A stretch of DNA of 64,000 bases from Algoriphagus oliviformis (GCF_017254915.1 NZ_JAFKCT010000003.1:1-64000); one strand, 5' to 3'. Positions 7,783-16,950 are shown, numbered from the stretch's first letter. Numbers and translations are program-made. Notes: a model not told the origin generated them from the sequence alone.

Positions 7783-8130
7783 ATGAACACGCTAAGAAAC
7801 AAAGTACAGCTCATCGGCCACCTGGGTGCCAAAGTCGATCTCAAAACCCTCGAATCCGGCAAAGTCGTAGGCCATGTCAGCCTAGCCACCAACGAAACCT
7901 ACAAAAACCAAAAGGGCGAAAAAGTCACCGAAACCACCTGGCACAACCTCGTCATCTGGGGCAAGCAGGCGGAGATCCTGTCCAAGTACACCGACAAAGG
8001 CTCCGAAGTAGGCGTGGAAGGCAAGCTGACCAACCGCTCCTACGCGGACAAAAACGGGGAGAAAAAATACATCACCGAGGTCGTGGTCAGCGACTTTCTG
8101 CTCATGGGCAAGAAGGACGGAGGACAGTAG
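7783..8130 (+). CDS. ssb: Single-stranded DNA-binding protein, short form
   Basis: A 115-residue OB-fold SSB. The start MNTLRNKVQLIGHLG and the blocks TWHNLVIWGKQAEI and VEGKLTNRSY are typical of bacterial SSB. The ATG at 7783 fits the usual N-terminus, and upstream in-frame codons are not SSB-like. The protein ends in MGKKDGGQ directly after the OB fold. The flexible linker and the acidic tip (DDIPF type) that recruits other proteins are absent. It is therefore probably an accessory SSB paralogue and not the main replicative one. It stands alone, with the cassette region upstream and a repeat field downstream. Confidence 0.9.
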   Translation: MNTLRNKVQLIGHLGAKVDLKTLESGKVVGHVSLATNETYKNQKGEKVTETTWHNLVIWGKQAEILSKYTDKGSEVGVEGKLTNRSYADKNGEKKYITEVVVSDFLLMGKKDGGQ

Positions 8131-9052
8131 CAGGTTTCAGTAGGCAGAAGCAGTTTGCAGTAGGCAGTGGCAGTGAGCAGTGGCAGTAGGCAGAAGCTGT
8201 TTGCACGGGGGCAGAAGCAGTTTGCAGTGGGCGGTGGCAGTCGGCAGTGTAGGTGATCTATAGGCGGCTATGGCTGACACTGATCACGGACTGCTCTCAG
8301 TCCCGTCGCTGCGAGGCACAACGCCGTCACTGCGAGGTACGAAGCAGTCTGAACTTTGACTGCCCAGGAACCAACCGGCGTCGTCACTGCGAGGCACGAA
8401 GCAGTCTAAGTTGTGACCGACCAAGGACTGCTCTCAGTCCCGTCACTGCGAGACACAACGCCGTCACTGCGAGGCACGAAGCAGTCTGAGCCATGACTCC
8501 CAACTCGTAAGTACGACTGCCACTGCGAACTGAGACTGATCACTGCGACCGCCCACTGCCCACTTCAAGGCACAAAGCAGTCTGAGCTATGACTCTCAAC
8601 TCGTAAGTGCCACTGCGAATTGAGACTGCCCACTGCGACTGCCCTCTGCAAACTGACCACTGCGGAATGAGACTGACCCCTCCAAGACACGAATCACTCT
8701 GAACTGGGACTGCCCATGGACCACTCCAGCGCCGTCACTGCGAGGCACGAAGCAGTATGAGCTATGACTCCCAACTCGTAAGTGCCACTGCGAACTGAGA
8801 CCGCCCACTGCGACTGAGCCTGATCTCTGCGACTGCCCACTACCCACTTCAAGGCACGAAGCAGCCTGAACTTTGACTGCCAAGGAACCACTCCAGCGTC
8901 GTCACTGCGAGGCACGAAGCAGTATGAGCTATGACTCCCAACTCGTAAGTGCCACTGCGAACTGAGACTGCCCACTGCGAACTGAGCCTGATAACTGCAA
9001 CTGCCTACTGCCCACTGCGGCTGCAGACTGCCTACTGCCTACTGACCACTTC
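8131..9052. repeat. Degenerate interspersed repeat field (GGCAGTA heptads and GTCACTGCGAGGCACGAAGCA units)
   Basis: About 920 bp with no convincing gene. Its left edge (8131-8250) is made of GGCAGTAGGCAG-type heptads. The main part has copies of GTCACTGCGAGGCACGAAGCAG or variants near 8325, 8383, 8463, 8733 and 8900, with shorter versions near 8563 and 8847. Several are followed by the same tail (GAGCTATGACTCCCAACTCG, then TAAGTGCCACTGCGAACTGAG). The spacing is irregular. The right edge returns to CTGCCTACTGCC heptads, the complement of the left edge. The core resembles the TTGCGAGGCACGAAGCAATC repeats found in many Bacteroidota genomes. Confidence 0.8.
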
Positions 9053-9054
9053 TC

Positions 9055-10203
9055 TCAAAGCAAATTAAACCCTCCCTTGACCAAGACCAGCGCAGACTCG
9101 TCCAATCCCTGCACCGGCTCAATGGCGACCATGCCTTGGCTTATCGCACCAGGCTGCACCTTCACCCTGGCCAGTTCGTAGCCTTGGGCGGTTTTTCCCT
9201 GCTGCACCAGGATGAAATACGCCCCGTCCACCTCCACCAGCGCATCTTCGGGCAGGGCCCAGGAGTTTTTGGGGTCGAGCTGCACACGCGCCTGTACAAA
9301 GGTTCCGGGGATAAGCCTTTGCTCCTCCTTTTCGTCGAGGACATGGGCATGCACGTTGATCTGCCGCTCAGAGTTGATGGACTGGCCAACCAGATAGACC
9401 TGCGCCAGCATGCTCTCGCCCGGACTGTCCGGCAGGGAGACCTCCACCTTTTGGCCTGGATGGACTTTGGGCGCATCCTTCTCAAACAAGACCAACTCGA
9501 TGTGCAGGTGCTCTTTGCTCAGCAGGGAGACGGCCCTGCCCGCTGCCGGAAGAAAAGCCCCCGGCGTGACATGCACTTCCTCCACAAAGCCCGCTATGGG
9601 CGAAAACACGGGCACTTTGGACTGGATCGTCGCGGGGCTCAGGCGCTCCGCATCGATAGCGATCAGGCCGAGCTGTTTCTTTAGACTCTGGCTCTTTGCC
9701 AAAGCCGCCTGGTAGTCCGCCTCGGCTTTGAGGTAGTTTTTCTGCGCAGAGATCTGCTCCCCATACAGTGTCTTGTGCCGCTCATACTCCGCCTGGAGGT
9801 AGGCCAGCTGGCTATGGGTCTCCAGGTAGTCCTGTTGCAGGCGGATGAAGTCGGGATTTTCCAGGTAAAAGATCACTTCGCCCTTCTTCACCGACTGCCC
9901 CTCCATGAGCTTGAGCCCACTGACGTATCCGCCGAAATAGGCGGAAACCTCCTGCCTTCCCTCCACAGGCACCTCCACGGTGCCCTGCACGCTGATTTCC
10001 CGCGAAAAATCCCCCTGCACGGGATTGCCCCAGGCCATCTCCATGGCATCAAACTGTTCGTTGGTCAGAAAAACGCCTCCTGCCCCGGCTGGAGCTTGGG
10101 AGACCTCAATGCCCTCTGGCTGGGCCGTTTTGTTTTCCCCACAGCCCGACAGAAGAGCCAGGCTAGCGCAGGAAGCAAGGATATGGAATTGATAGCTTTT
10201 CAT
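9055..10203 (-). CDS. RND efflux periplasmic adaptor, CzcB/CusB-like lipoprotein
   Basis: A 382-residue membrane-fusion protein. It starts with a lipoprotein signal peptide (MKSYQFHILASCASLALLSGC) whose lipobox is LLSGC. A barrel-sandwich hybrid and an alpha-hairpin follow (about 75-190, with YLENPDFIRLQQDYLE) and then beta-barrel and membrane-proximal domains. Such adaptors link an inner-membrane RND pump to the outer-membrane channel. Its ATG overlaps the stop of the CzcA-TolC gene by one base, so the two are one operon with the two-component genes upstream. A heavy metal such as copper, silver, zinc, cobalt or cadmium is the likely substrate. The exact metal cannot be read here. Confidence 0.9.
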   Translation of the reverse strand: MKSYQFHILASCASLALLSGCGENKTAQPEGIEVSQAPAGAGGVFLTNEQFDAMEMAWGNPVQGDFSREISVQGTVEVPVEGRQEVSAYFGGYVSGLKLMEGQSVKKGEVIFYLENPDFIRLQQDYLETHSQLAYLQAEYERHKTLYGEQISAQKNYLKAEADYQAALAKSQSLKKQLGLIAIDAERLSPATIQSKVPVFSPIAGFVEEVHVTPGAFLPAAGRAVSLLSKEHLHIELVLFEKDAPKVHPGQKVEVSLPDSPGESMLAQVYLVGQSINSERQINVHAHVLDEKEEQRLIPGTFVQARVQLDPKNSWALPEDALVEVDGAYFILVQQGKTAQGYELARVKVQPGAISQGMVAIEPVQGLDESALVLVKGGFNLL

Positions 10204-13200
10204 CAGTTGGAGAGGTAAAGGAGTTCGAGTTGGGTGAGTTGGTAGTCGAGCTTGGCCTGGAGGTAGGCCAGGGTGATGCCGCGGGAGTTTTCGATGAGCT
10301 GCACGTATTGGAGGAAGTCTATGTCGCCTTCGGCAAAAGACCTGTTGGCCTGGTTCCGCATCAGCGCGGCCAGTTCCTCCCCCTCGGATTCGTAGTAGTC
10401 CATCACCTCGCGGCTCTGGGCCAGGGAAGCTTCCAGCCTCACCAGGTCAGTCTGCAGCTGCAGGCGAAAGGCCTCTGTCTCCAGCCGGATTTGCTCCTCC
10501 TGGAGCTTTCCCGCCCTGACTTTGGCACTTTGGGAGCCAAAGAAAAGGGGAATGCCTATGCCTGCCTGAAAGCCCGGATAGACCTTGGCGTCCTGTCCGG
10601 GATTGGTACCGCGAAAGAGGTCCACGTTCACATCCGGAAGCATGGTCCTGCGGTCCACCTTGACCTGGCTCTCGGCCTGCAGGAGCTCAGACTGGTAGCG
10701 GAGCAGCCGGGGATGGCTTTCGGGATCCATGGGTTCGGCCAGGTGGATGTCCCCGCTGCTCAGCGCGAACTCGCCCTCAAGGTTTAGCAGGCGTGCCAAC
10801 TGTCTTTTGGCATTCTCGTGGTTTCGATTTGCCTCGTTTTTTTTCAGTCCCATTTCCTTCAGCTTGCTGTCGGCGGTGAGCTTTTCCAGCAGGTTGGATT
10901 CCCCGGTTTCCAGTCGCCTAGCCGATGCGCGGGCAAACTGACCATAGAGGCTGTCCAGAAACCCGTAGTTTTCCTCCAGGTTTTTCCAGTACAGCGCCCG
11001 CACAAAAGTCTGGCTGACCTCCTTGGCCAGCCTGCGCTCGGCCAGCTGCAATTCGGCGGAGGACTGCAGCTCTCCAGCGGCGAGCAGGTCCTTTTGCGCA
11101 GCATAGAGAGAGGGAAAATCAAAGCTCTGGCGCAGGCCCCATACCCGGTTGTAGATCCCGTTTTCGGCTATGTCGTTTTTGTCCACTCCGTAGTACAGCT
11201 CGGTCTTGTCAATGGTCCAGCCCGCGCGGCTCCGGGCAGACGCAGATTCCAGGCTTTTCTCTGCGGCTTTGATACCCAGGTTTTGGGCTCTGGCCAGCTC
11301 CAGGGCTTGGGGCAGGCTCAGCGTTTGGCTTTCGCTCTGGGAGAAAGCCGGTACCGTCGCCCCCAGCATCAGTAGCACCAGCAGGCTGGTGGGCTTGGGA
11401 AGCTTGGCGCTGCCCTTTTCCCGCGAGTTAAACAGCACATACAATACCGGCAGCACGATCAGGGTCAGCAGCGTGGCCGAAATCAGGCCTCCGACGACCA
11501 CGGTCGCCAAGGGACGCTGCACCTCGGCCCCGGCGGATCCGGAGACCGCCATGGGCAAAAAGCCCAGCGCTGCCGCAGAAGCCGTGAGCAACACGGGACG
11601 GAGGCGCTCCTTGGCGCCCACCACGACGAGCTCTCGGATGGAAGTGTAGTTGTCTTTCATGGATTTGAAGTGTTCGATCATCACGATGCCGTTGAGCACG
11701 GCTATGCCAAAGAGGGCGATGAAGCCCACTCCCGCCGAGATGCTGAAGGGCATGTCGCGAAGCCAGAGCAGAAGTACGCCGCCTATGGCCGAGAAGGGGA
11801 TCGCCGTGTAGATCATGAAGGCATCTCGCGCGGAGGAAAAAGCGAAATACAGCAGGATAAAGATCAGGACCAGGGCCACGGGGACCGCGATGAGCAATCT
11901 GGACCGGGCCTGCTGGAGGTTTTCAAACTGCCCCCCATAGTCCACCCGATAGCCTTCGGGGATGTTGATCTTGGACACGATGCCCTGGATATCGTCCACC
12001 ACGGACTGGAGATCCCGATTTCGCACGTTGACCCCGATCACCACGCGGCGCTGGGTATCGTCCCGGGAGATCTTGGCCGGCCCCTTGGTGTAGGAGATCT
12101 TGGCCAGCTCGTGTAGGGGTATGCTTCCGCCGTTGGGAAGCTGGATGGCGGCATTTTCGAGATGGGAGATATCCTTGCGGAAAGGCTCCGCAAAGCGCAC
12201 GACGAGGTCAAACTGCTTTTCCCCCTCAAAGACCGTCCCCGCGCTCACTCCGGCAAAGCCCATGGTCACGACCTGGTTCAGATCTTCTACGTTTAGCCCG
12301 TACTTGGCGATCTTGGCCCGGTCGTACTCGATTTTCATCTGGGGCAGTCCGTCCACTTTCTCCAGAATGATGTCCGCCGCGCCCTCCACTCCTTGGATCG
12401 CTGCTTCGATTTCCTGAGCCGTCCTGAGCAGCACGTCCAGGTCTTCCCCAAACACTTTGATCGCCAAATCTGCCCTCACGCCGGTGATCAGCTCGTTGAA
12501 GCGCATCTCGATGGGTTGGGTAAATTCGTAGTCTAGGCCTGGAATGACCTCCAGAGCCTGCTTAAACTTCTCCGCCAGCTCGTCCTTGCTCTCCACCGTG
12601 GTCCACTCCGAGGGGGGATGCAGCGTCACGATCACGTCGCTCTCCTCCATGGACATGGGATCCGTGGGAATCTCCGCCGCCCCGATGCGGGTCACGACCT
12701 GCTTCACTTCGGGAAACCGCAGCAGAATCTCTTCCATCTTGGTCACGGTTTCCACCGTGTTGGTCAGGGTGGTGCCGGTCTTCAGCACCGGCTGGATCAC
12801 AAAGTCCCCCTCATCCAGCGTAGGCACAAACTCGGAGCCCATGGTGGAGAAAAGCAAAATCGCACCCAAGAGGATGACCAAAGCCCCAGCCAACACCGCT
12901 TTGGTGTGTCTCAGCGCCCAGTTGATGGTGGGTTCGTAGCTCTTGTTGAGAAAGTTGATCAGCCTGACGGAGACGTTTTTTGGGCCGGGCGCTTCCGATT
13001 TGAGGAAAAGCGAAGACACCACGGGCACATAGGTCAAGCCGAGGATCATGGCGCCGATAAGCGCAAAGCTGAACACCTCGGCCATGGGGCGGAACATTTT
13101 CCCCTCCACCCCGGAAAGCGAGAGGATAGGGATAAAGACGATGATGATGATGATCTGCCCAAACACCGCCGAATGCATCATCTTCGTGGCGCCCTCCAGA

Positions 13201-14525
13201 GCGATTTTGTCTTTTTCAGCCTGCTTGTCCCCTCTGGAAAGTCCGGCAAACAGCGCGGATGACTTGGCAAACCTGAAGGCGATGTACTCCACGATGATCA
13301 CGGCTCCGTCTATGATGATCCCGAAGTCTATGGCTCCTAGGCTCATCAGATTGGCATCCACTCCAAAAATGTACATCAAGGACAGCGCGAAGAGCAAGCT
13401 CAAAGGAATGACCGAGGCCACGACCAAGCCCGAGCGGAAATTGCCCAGCAGCAGGACCACGACAAAGACCACGATCAGACAGCCTAGGATGAGGTTTTCG
13501 GCAATGGTAAAGGTCGTTCTGCCGATCAGGTCAGAGCGGTCCAGAAATCCGTTGATCACGATGCCCTCGGGCAGGGTATTTTCCATCTCCGCGATCCGCT
13601 CTTTCACCCGGTCTATGGTGCGCTTGCCGTCCGCTCCCTTGAGCATCATGACCTGGCCGAGCACCTTCTCCCCTTCCCCGTTGGCGGTGATCGCGCCAAA
13701 GCGGTTGGCATGGCCAAAGCCCACCTCGGCAATATCCCGAATGAACACCGGAGCGCCATTTCTCACCTCCACGACGATATTTTGGATGTCCTCCAGACTG
13801 CCCACAAGTCCCTCGCCACGGATAAAAAAGCTCTCGTTGGTCTTTTCGATATAGCTGCCCCCGGCGATGGAGTTGTTTTTCCCCAAGACCTCATACACCT
13901 CGGACAAGTTGATGTCCATGGCCTTCAGGCGCTCGGGGTTGATGGCCACTTCATATTCCTTGAGGTAGCCGCCCCAAGTATTGATCTCCACGACCCCCTC
14001 GATGCCGGCCAGCTGCCGCCGCACCACCCAGTCCTGGATCGTCCGGAGGTCGGTGATGGAGTAGCGGTCTTCGTAGCCCGGCTTTACGTCGATGATGTAT
14101 TGGTAGATTTCGCCCAGACCCGTGGAGATCGGCCCCATAAAAGGCGTCCCGAATCCAGCCGGGATGCGCTCCTGAGCCATGATCAAGCGCTCGGAGATCA
14201 GCTGCCGGGGCAGGTAGGTACCCAAGTCCTCCTCAAACACGATGGTCACCACCGACAGGCCAAACTTGGAAACAGAGCGAATCTCTTTCACCCCAGGGAG
14301 GTTGGCCATTTCCAACTCCACTGGATAGGTCAGGTATTTTTCCACGTCTTCCGTGGCAAGGTTGCGGGAGGTGGTGATGACCTGCACCTGGTTGTTGGTC
14401 ACGTCGGGCACCGCGCCTATGGAAAGGTGCGAGAGGGAATAAATCCCAAAGCCCAGCCAAAGGGCGATAAAAATGAAAATGATGAGCTTATGCCCTATAC
14501 TCCACTGAATGATGCGATCTAGCAT
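10203..14525 (-). CDS. CzcA/CusA-type heavy-metal RND pump fused to a TolC-like outer membrane factor
   Basis: A 1440-residue fusion. Residues 1 to about 1040 are a full heavy-metal (HME) RND permease: N-terminal helix, periplasmic porter loops (about 40-335 and 560-860), and TM4 with DFGIIIDGAVIIVE, the acidic signature of proton-driven metal pumps. A last transmembrane block ends near 1035. After a short hydrophobic stretch (LLVLLMLGATVPAFSQ), which could act as an internal signal sequence, residues about 1055-1440 are a TolC/CzcC-like helical channel protein. CzcA fused to CzcC-like protein is known in Bacteroidota. This explains why no separate TolC gene is in the operon. The start is the ATG at 14525, behind a leader with phased repeats. 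Confidence 0.93.
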   Translation of the reverse strand: MLDRIIQWSIGHKLIIFIFIALWLGFGIYSLSHLSIGAVPDVTNNQVQVITTSRNLATEDVEKYLTYPVELEMANLPGVKEIRSVSKFGLSVVTIVFEEDLGTYLPRQLISERLIMAQERIPAGFGTPFMGPISTGLGEIYQYIIDVKPGYEDRYSITDLRTIQDWVVRRQLAGIEGVVEINTWGGYLKEYEVAINPERLKAMDINLSEVYEVLGKNNSIAGGSYIEKTNESFFIRGEGLVGSLEDIQNIVVEVRNGAPVFIRDIAEVGFGHANRFGAITANGEGEKVLGQVMMLKGADGKRTIDRVKERIAEMENTLPEGIVINGFLDRSDLIGRTTFTIAENLILGCLIVVFVVVLLLGNFRSGLVVASVIPLSLLFALSLMYIFGVDANLMSLGAIDFGIIIDGAVIIVEYIAFRFAKSSALFAGLSRGDKQAEKDKIALEGATKMMHSAVFGQIIIIIVFIPILSLSGVEGKMFRPMAEVFSFALIGAMILGLTYVPVVSSLFLKSEAPGPKNVSVRLINFLNKSYEPTINWALRHTKAVLAGALVILLGAILLFSTMGSEFVPTLDEGDFVIQPVLKTGTTLTNTVETVTKMEEILLRFPEVKQVVTRIGAAEIPTDPMSMEESDVIVTLHPPSEWTTVESKDELAEKFKQALEVIPGLDYEFTQPIEMRFNELITGVRADLAIKVFGEDLDVLLRTAQEIEAAIQGVEGAADIILEKVDGLPQMKIEYDRAKIAKYGLNVEDLNQVVTMGFAGVSAGTVFEGEKQFDLVVRFAEPFRKDISHLENAAIQLPNGGSIPLHELAKISYTKGPAKISRDDTQRRVVIGVNVRNRDLQSVVDDIQGIVSKINIPEGYRVDYGGQFENLQQARSRLLIAVPVALVLIFILLYFAFSSARDAFMIYTAIPFSAIGGVLLLWLRDMPFSISAGVGFIALFGIAVLNGIVMIEHFKSMKDNYTSIRELVVVGAKERLRPVLLTASAAALGFLPMAVSGSAGAEVQRPLATVVVGGLISATLLTLIVLPVLYVLFNSREKGSAKLPKPTSLLVLLMLGATVPAFSQSESQTLSLPQALELARAQNLGIKAAEKSLESASARSRAGWTIDKTELYYGVDKNDIAENGIYNRVWGLRQSFDFPSLYAAQKDLLAAGELQSSAELQLAERRLAKEVSQTFVRALYWKNLEENYGFLDSLYGQFARASARRLETGESNLLEKLTADSKLKEMGLKKNEANRNHENAKRQLARLLNLEGEFALSSGDIHLAEPMDPESHPRLLRYQSELLQAESQVKVDRRTMLPDVNVDLFRGTNPGQDAKVYPGFQAGIGIPLFFGSQSAKVRAGKLQEEQIRLETEAFRLQLQTDLVRLEASLAQSREVMDYYESEGEELAALMRNQANRSFAEGDIDFLQYVQLIENSRGITLAYLQAKLDYQLTQLELLYLSN

Positions 14526-14563
14526 GTGCCGGCCAAATTTTCCAACGAAGTTCGTTGGCCAAG

Positions 14564-14602
14564 CTTAGGCCTGTCTTAGACGATTCTTAAGATTCGCTTA
14601 AG
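14564..14602 (-). promoter_or_regulatory. Four 11-bp-phased direct repeats, likely response-regulator binding site
   Basis: On the minus strand CTTAAG (14602-14597), CTTAAG (14591-14586), TCTAAG (14580-14575) and CCTAAG (14569-14564) follow each other at exactly 11 bp. OmpR-family regulators bind such helically phased direct repeats. The first copy covers the stop codon of the sensor kinase, and the last lies 39 bp before the ATG of the pump. Closer to the ATG are an inverted repeat (CCAACGAA with TTCGTTGG, 14542-14558) and AAAATTTG, one base off the Bacteroidota -7 box TAnnTTTG. Binding by the adjacent response regulator is inferred. Confidence 0.6.
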
Positions 14603-15977
14603 AATCGGGGAGCTCCAGCCTGAAGGTGCTGCCCTTGCCCTGTTCGCTAGAGACGGAAACCCGGATTCCGGACTCCTGGGCTAGTTTCCTGACGATGGCC
14701 AAGCCCAGTCCGGTACCGGGCACCGCGCGGTCCACGACTTCCTTTTCCCTGAAGAAGGGATCAAAAATCTTGTCCAAGTGCCTGGCGGCAATGCCGGAGC
14801 CGGCGTCGCACACTTCGATGTAGGGAGTACCCTCGGCGACCCCGGTCTTGACGAGGACCTCGGCATCGGGCTGCGAGTACTTCACCGCGTTTTGGATCAG
14901 ATTGCTCAGGATCATCTGCAGGGACTGCTCGTTGGCCCTCACAAAAATCGGCGTGCTCGCCTCGCACTGGAAGCGGACCTCCCGGCCCTGCTCCTTGGCG
15001 CTCTGGTCAGTGACCTCTTCGAGAAACGTGATCAGCTCAAGCTCCTCCCTGACGGAAAACTTGCCTTTTTCCTCCCGGGCCAGCGCCAAAAGCTGGTCTA
15101 TCGTCGCCGACATGCGGTCTATGCTCGCAAAGGCGGATTTGATCTTTTCCACATATTCCTCTTGGGTCCTGGGCTTGCGGATGAGGACTTCCAGCGTGCC
15201 CCGCAGCACCGAGAGCGGCGTCCTGAGCTCATGGGAAGCGTCTGAGGTAAACTGCTTTTCCCGAATCAGCGAGGCTTCGACCCGCTCCAGCAGCTCGTTG
15301 ATCGAGCGGGTGAGCTGGCCGATCTCGTCGTTGGGCTCGGCGAGGGGCACACGCTCGTTGAGGTTGCTTTGGCTGATTTGGTTGGTCTTGTCGATGATCT
15401 GGCGGATGGGCTGGATGCTCTTTCCGGCCAGGTAGCGCATGGTCAGGAAGAGGGACAGCAGGATACCCGGATAGAGGATCAGCAGGACGTTGCGGAGCTT
15501 GTCCAGCAGCTCGCGGGAATCCTCAAACGACTTTGCCAAGAGCAGATATCCCTCGTGCTTGCCCGCATTGACCAGGGGGATCTGCATCTGCCTCACCTCA
15601 CTGGCGCCGATCTTCAGCGTCCAGGCCTCTTTTTGGGCGGACTTTTCGGGGGAAAAACTGAGGTGGTTGGCACGCAGGTTGGGCGAGCGGTCCATGGAGT
15701 TCCCCTCCAGATCGACGATTTCTATGAAAATGGGGTTGAGCTGGATCTGGCTGTGCTCCATCTCCTGCCACTCGTCCTTGTGCAGGAAGCGGATCTCCCC
15801 ATCGACGAGAAAGATCTGGCTGCGGTGCTTGTCCGTCTCCAGCCCCAGCTCCCGGTCGATGCTGCTGACCACGGTGACCTGGACGACCAGATAGATCCCT
15901 GCAAACACCGCCAAAATGATCAGCGAGGTGACCAATGTCAGCCTCCAGGCGATCCGCTCCTTGTAGGCCAGTTTCAT
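14598..15977 (-). CDS. Heavy-metal sensor histidine kinase (CusS/CzcS type)
   Basis: A 459-residue membrane kinase. Helix 1 is at about 12-34 and helix 2 at about 163-183, with a periplasmic sensor of about 130 residues between them. A HAMP segment follows (RQIIDKTNQISQSNLNERV). The HisKA box is SHELRTPLSVLRG with the phosphoacceptor His, and the ATPase domain has the N box NLIQNAVKYS, DAGSGIA and GTGLGLAIV. It lies between the response regulator (85 bp upstream) and the CzcA-TolC gene. It most likely senses a periplasmic metal ion and phosphorylates the regulator encoded at 16063-16731. Its stop overlaps the phased repeats. Confidence 0.92.
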   Translation of the reverse strand: MKLAYKERIAWRLTLVTSLIILAVFAGIYLVVQVTVVSSIDRELGLETDKHRSQIFLVDGEIRFLHKDEWQEMEHSQIQLNPIFIEIVDLEGNSMDRSPNLRANHLSFSPEKSAQKEAWTLKIGASEVRQMQIPLVNAGKHEGYLLLAKSFEDSRELLDKLRNVLLILYPGILLSLFLTMRYLAGKSIQPIRQIIDKTNQISQSNLNERVPLAEPNDEIGQLTRSINELLERVEASLIREKQFTSDASHELRTPLSVLRGTLEVLIRKPRTQEEYVEKIKSAFASIDRMSATIDQLLALAREEKGKFSVREELELITFLEEVTDQSAKEQGREVRFQCEASTPIFVRANEQSLQMILSNLIQNAVKYSQPDAEVLVKTGVAEGTPYIEVCDAGSGIAARHLDKIFDPFFREKEVVDRAVPGTGLGLAIVRKLAQESGIRVSVSSEQGKGSTFRLELPDS

Positions 15978-16062
15978 GTGTTCGTAATTTGATCTTTATG
16001 GCCACATGGAATCTCGCATACTTCGCAGTCAGCCTTCTTCTTCAGTTTCATGATGCTCGATT

Positions 16063-16731
16063 TCATAATTCCTTAGCCATGTAGCCCACTCCCCGGATCG
16101 TCTGGATGTAATCTTCGTCCTTTTGCAGGTTGAGTTTTTTGCGCAGCGAATTGATAAAGACATCGATCACGCCCGTATTGTAGTCGAAGTGGATGTCCCA
16201 CACGCTCTCGATGATGCGGGTACGGCGACAGACCTTGTTTTTGTTGCGGATGAGGTACTCGAGCAGGGCAAACTCCTTTTGGGTGAGCAGGATCTCTTCC
16301 TCCCCTTTTTGGACGGCGTGCCGCTCGGGAAACAAGCTGATCGGCCCCAGACTCAGCCTTTCCTCCGTCCCTTCTTTTCCCCTCAGCTGCACCCGGATCC
16401 GCATCAGCAGCTCCTCAAAGTGAAAGGGCTTTTTGATGTAGTCATTGGCGCCGGACTGCAATCCAAAGATCGTCTCGTCGAGGGTGTCCTTGGCGGTGAG
16501 AAAAATGATGGGGGTCTGGGGAAAATCCCTGCGAAACTGCCTGGTCAGCTCTATGCCGCTCATGCCGGGCAGCATCCAGTCCAGCAGCAGCAGGTCATAG
16601 TTGCCGGAGAGGGCCAGGTCCAGTCCTTCCCGGCCGTTGTCGGCGACATCCACGGCAAAGGCCTCTTCTTCCAAGCCCTGCCTGAGAAAATTGGAAATCC
16701 CCGATTCGTCCTCTACTATCAGAATTCGCAT
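16063..16731 (-). CDS. OmpR-family response regulator (CusR/CzcR type)
   Basis: A 222-residue two-domain regulator. The receiver domain has the acidic pair E7-D8, the phosphoacceptor D51 (LLLLDWMLPG), the Thr in FLTAKD and the Lys in IKKPF. The C-terminal domain is a winged helix (LSLGPISLFP, RTRIIESVWD, IDVFINSLRKKL, IQTIRGVGYMAKE). It is the first gene of the minus-strand metal-resistance cluster and is followed by the kinase. It probably activates the pump operon through the repeats at 14564-14602, and two weaker repeats of the same type upstream of its own start suggest autoregulation. Confidence 0.92.
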   Translation of the reverse strand: MRILIVEDESGISNFLRQGLEEEAFAVDVADNGREGLDLALSGNYDLLLLDWMLPGMSGIELTRQFRRDFPQTPIIFLTAKDTLDETIFGLQSGANDYIKKPFHFEELLMRIRVQLRGKEGTEERLSLGPISLFPERHAVQKGEEEILLTQKEFALLEYLIRNKNKVCRRTRIIESVWDIHFDYNTGVIDVFINSLRKKLNLQKDEDYIQTIRGVGYMAKEL

Positions 16732-16778
16732 AGCTAAGCAAAAGAAAAGCTTATTCCCCGCCTTTGAAAAATTGTATT

Positions 16779-16795
16779 CTTATTTTTTGCTTAAA
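16779..16795 (-). promoter_or_regulatory. Two 11-bp-spaced TTAAG-like repeats upstream of the response regulator
   Basis: On the minus strand TTTAAG (16795-16790) and AATAAG (16784-16779) are 11 bp apart, the spacing of the stronger repeats at 14564-14602. They lie about 50 bp before the regulator ATG. Only two degenerate copies are seen, so chance is possible. Confidence 0.3.
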
Positions 16796-16950
16796 ATCAG
16801 GGATCTGGCTAAACGCCGCCGGCGCGCCCCAAGCGGGGCAGCTTGGATAATCCCGCAAGAGCGCCGGGTCGCCAGGCCTCGCCTCGATGCGCCCGGACTC
16901 CCATTTTTGCAATCCCCATCGACTAAAAGGCTTTTCGGTTCGCCGGATTT

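Noticed and set aside
7563..8189. 208-codon frame overlapping ssb
   Set aside because: It is an out-of-frame reading of ssb; the protein is Arg/Gln/Pro/Ser-rich, while the ssb frame is a clear OB-fold protein.
8131..9052. Possible CRISPR array in the GCGAGGCACGAAGCA repeats
   Set aside because: Repeat spacing is irregular (roughly 60 to 170 bp), the repeats are degenerate, the sequences between them are themselves related, and no cas gene is near.
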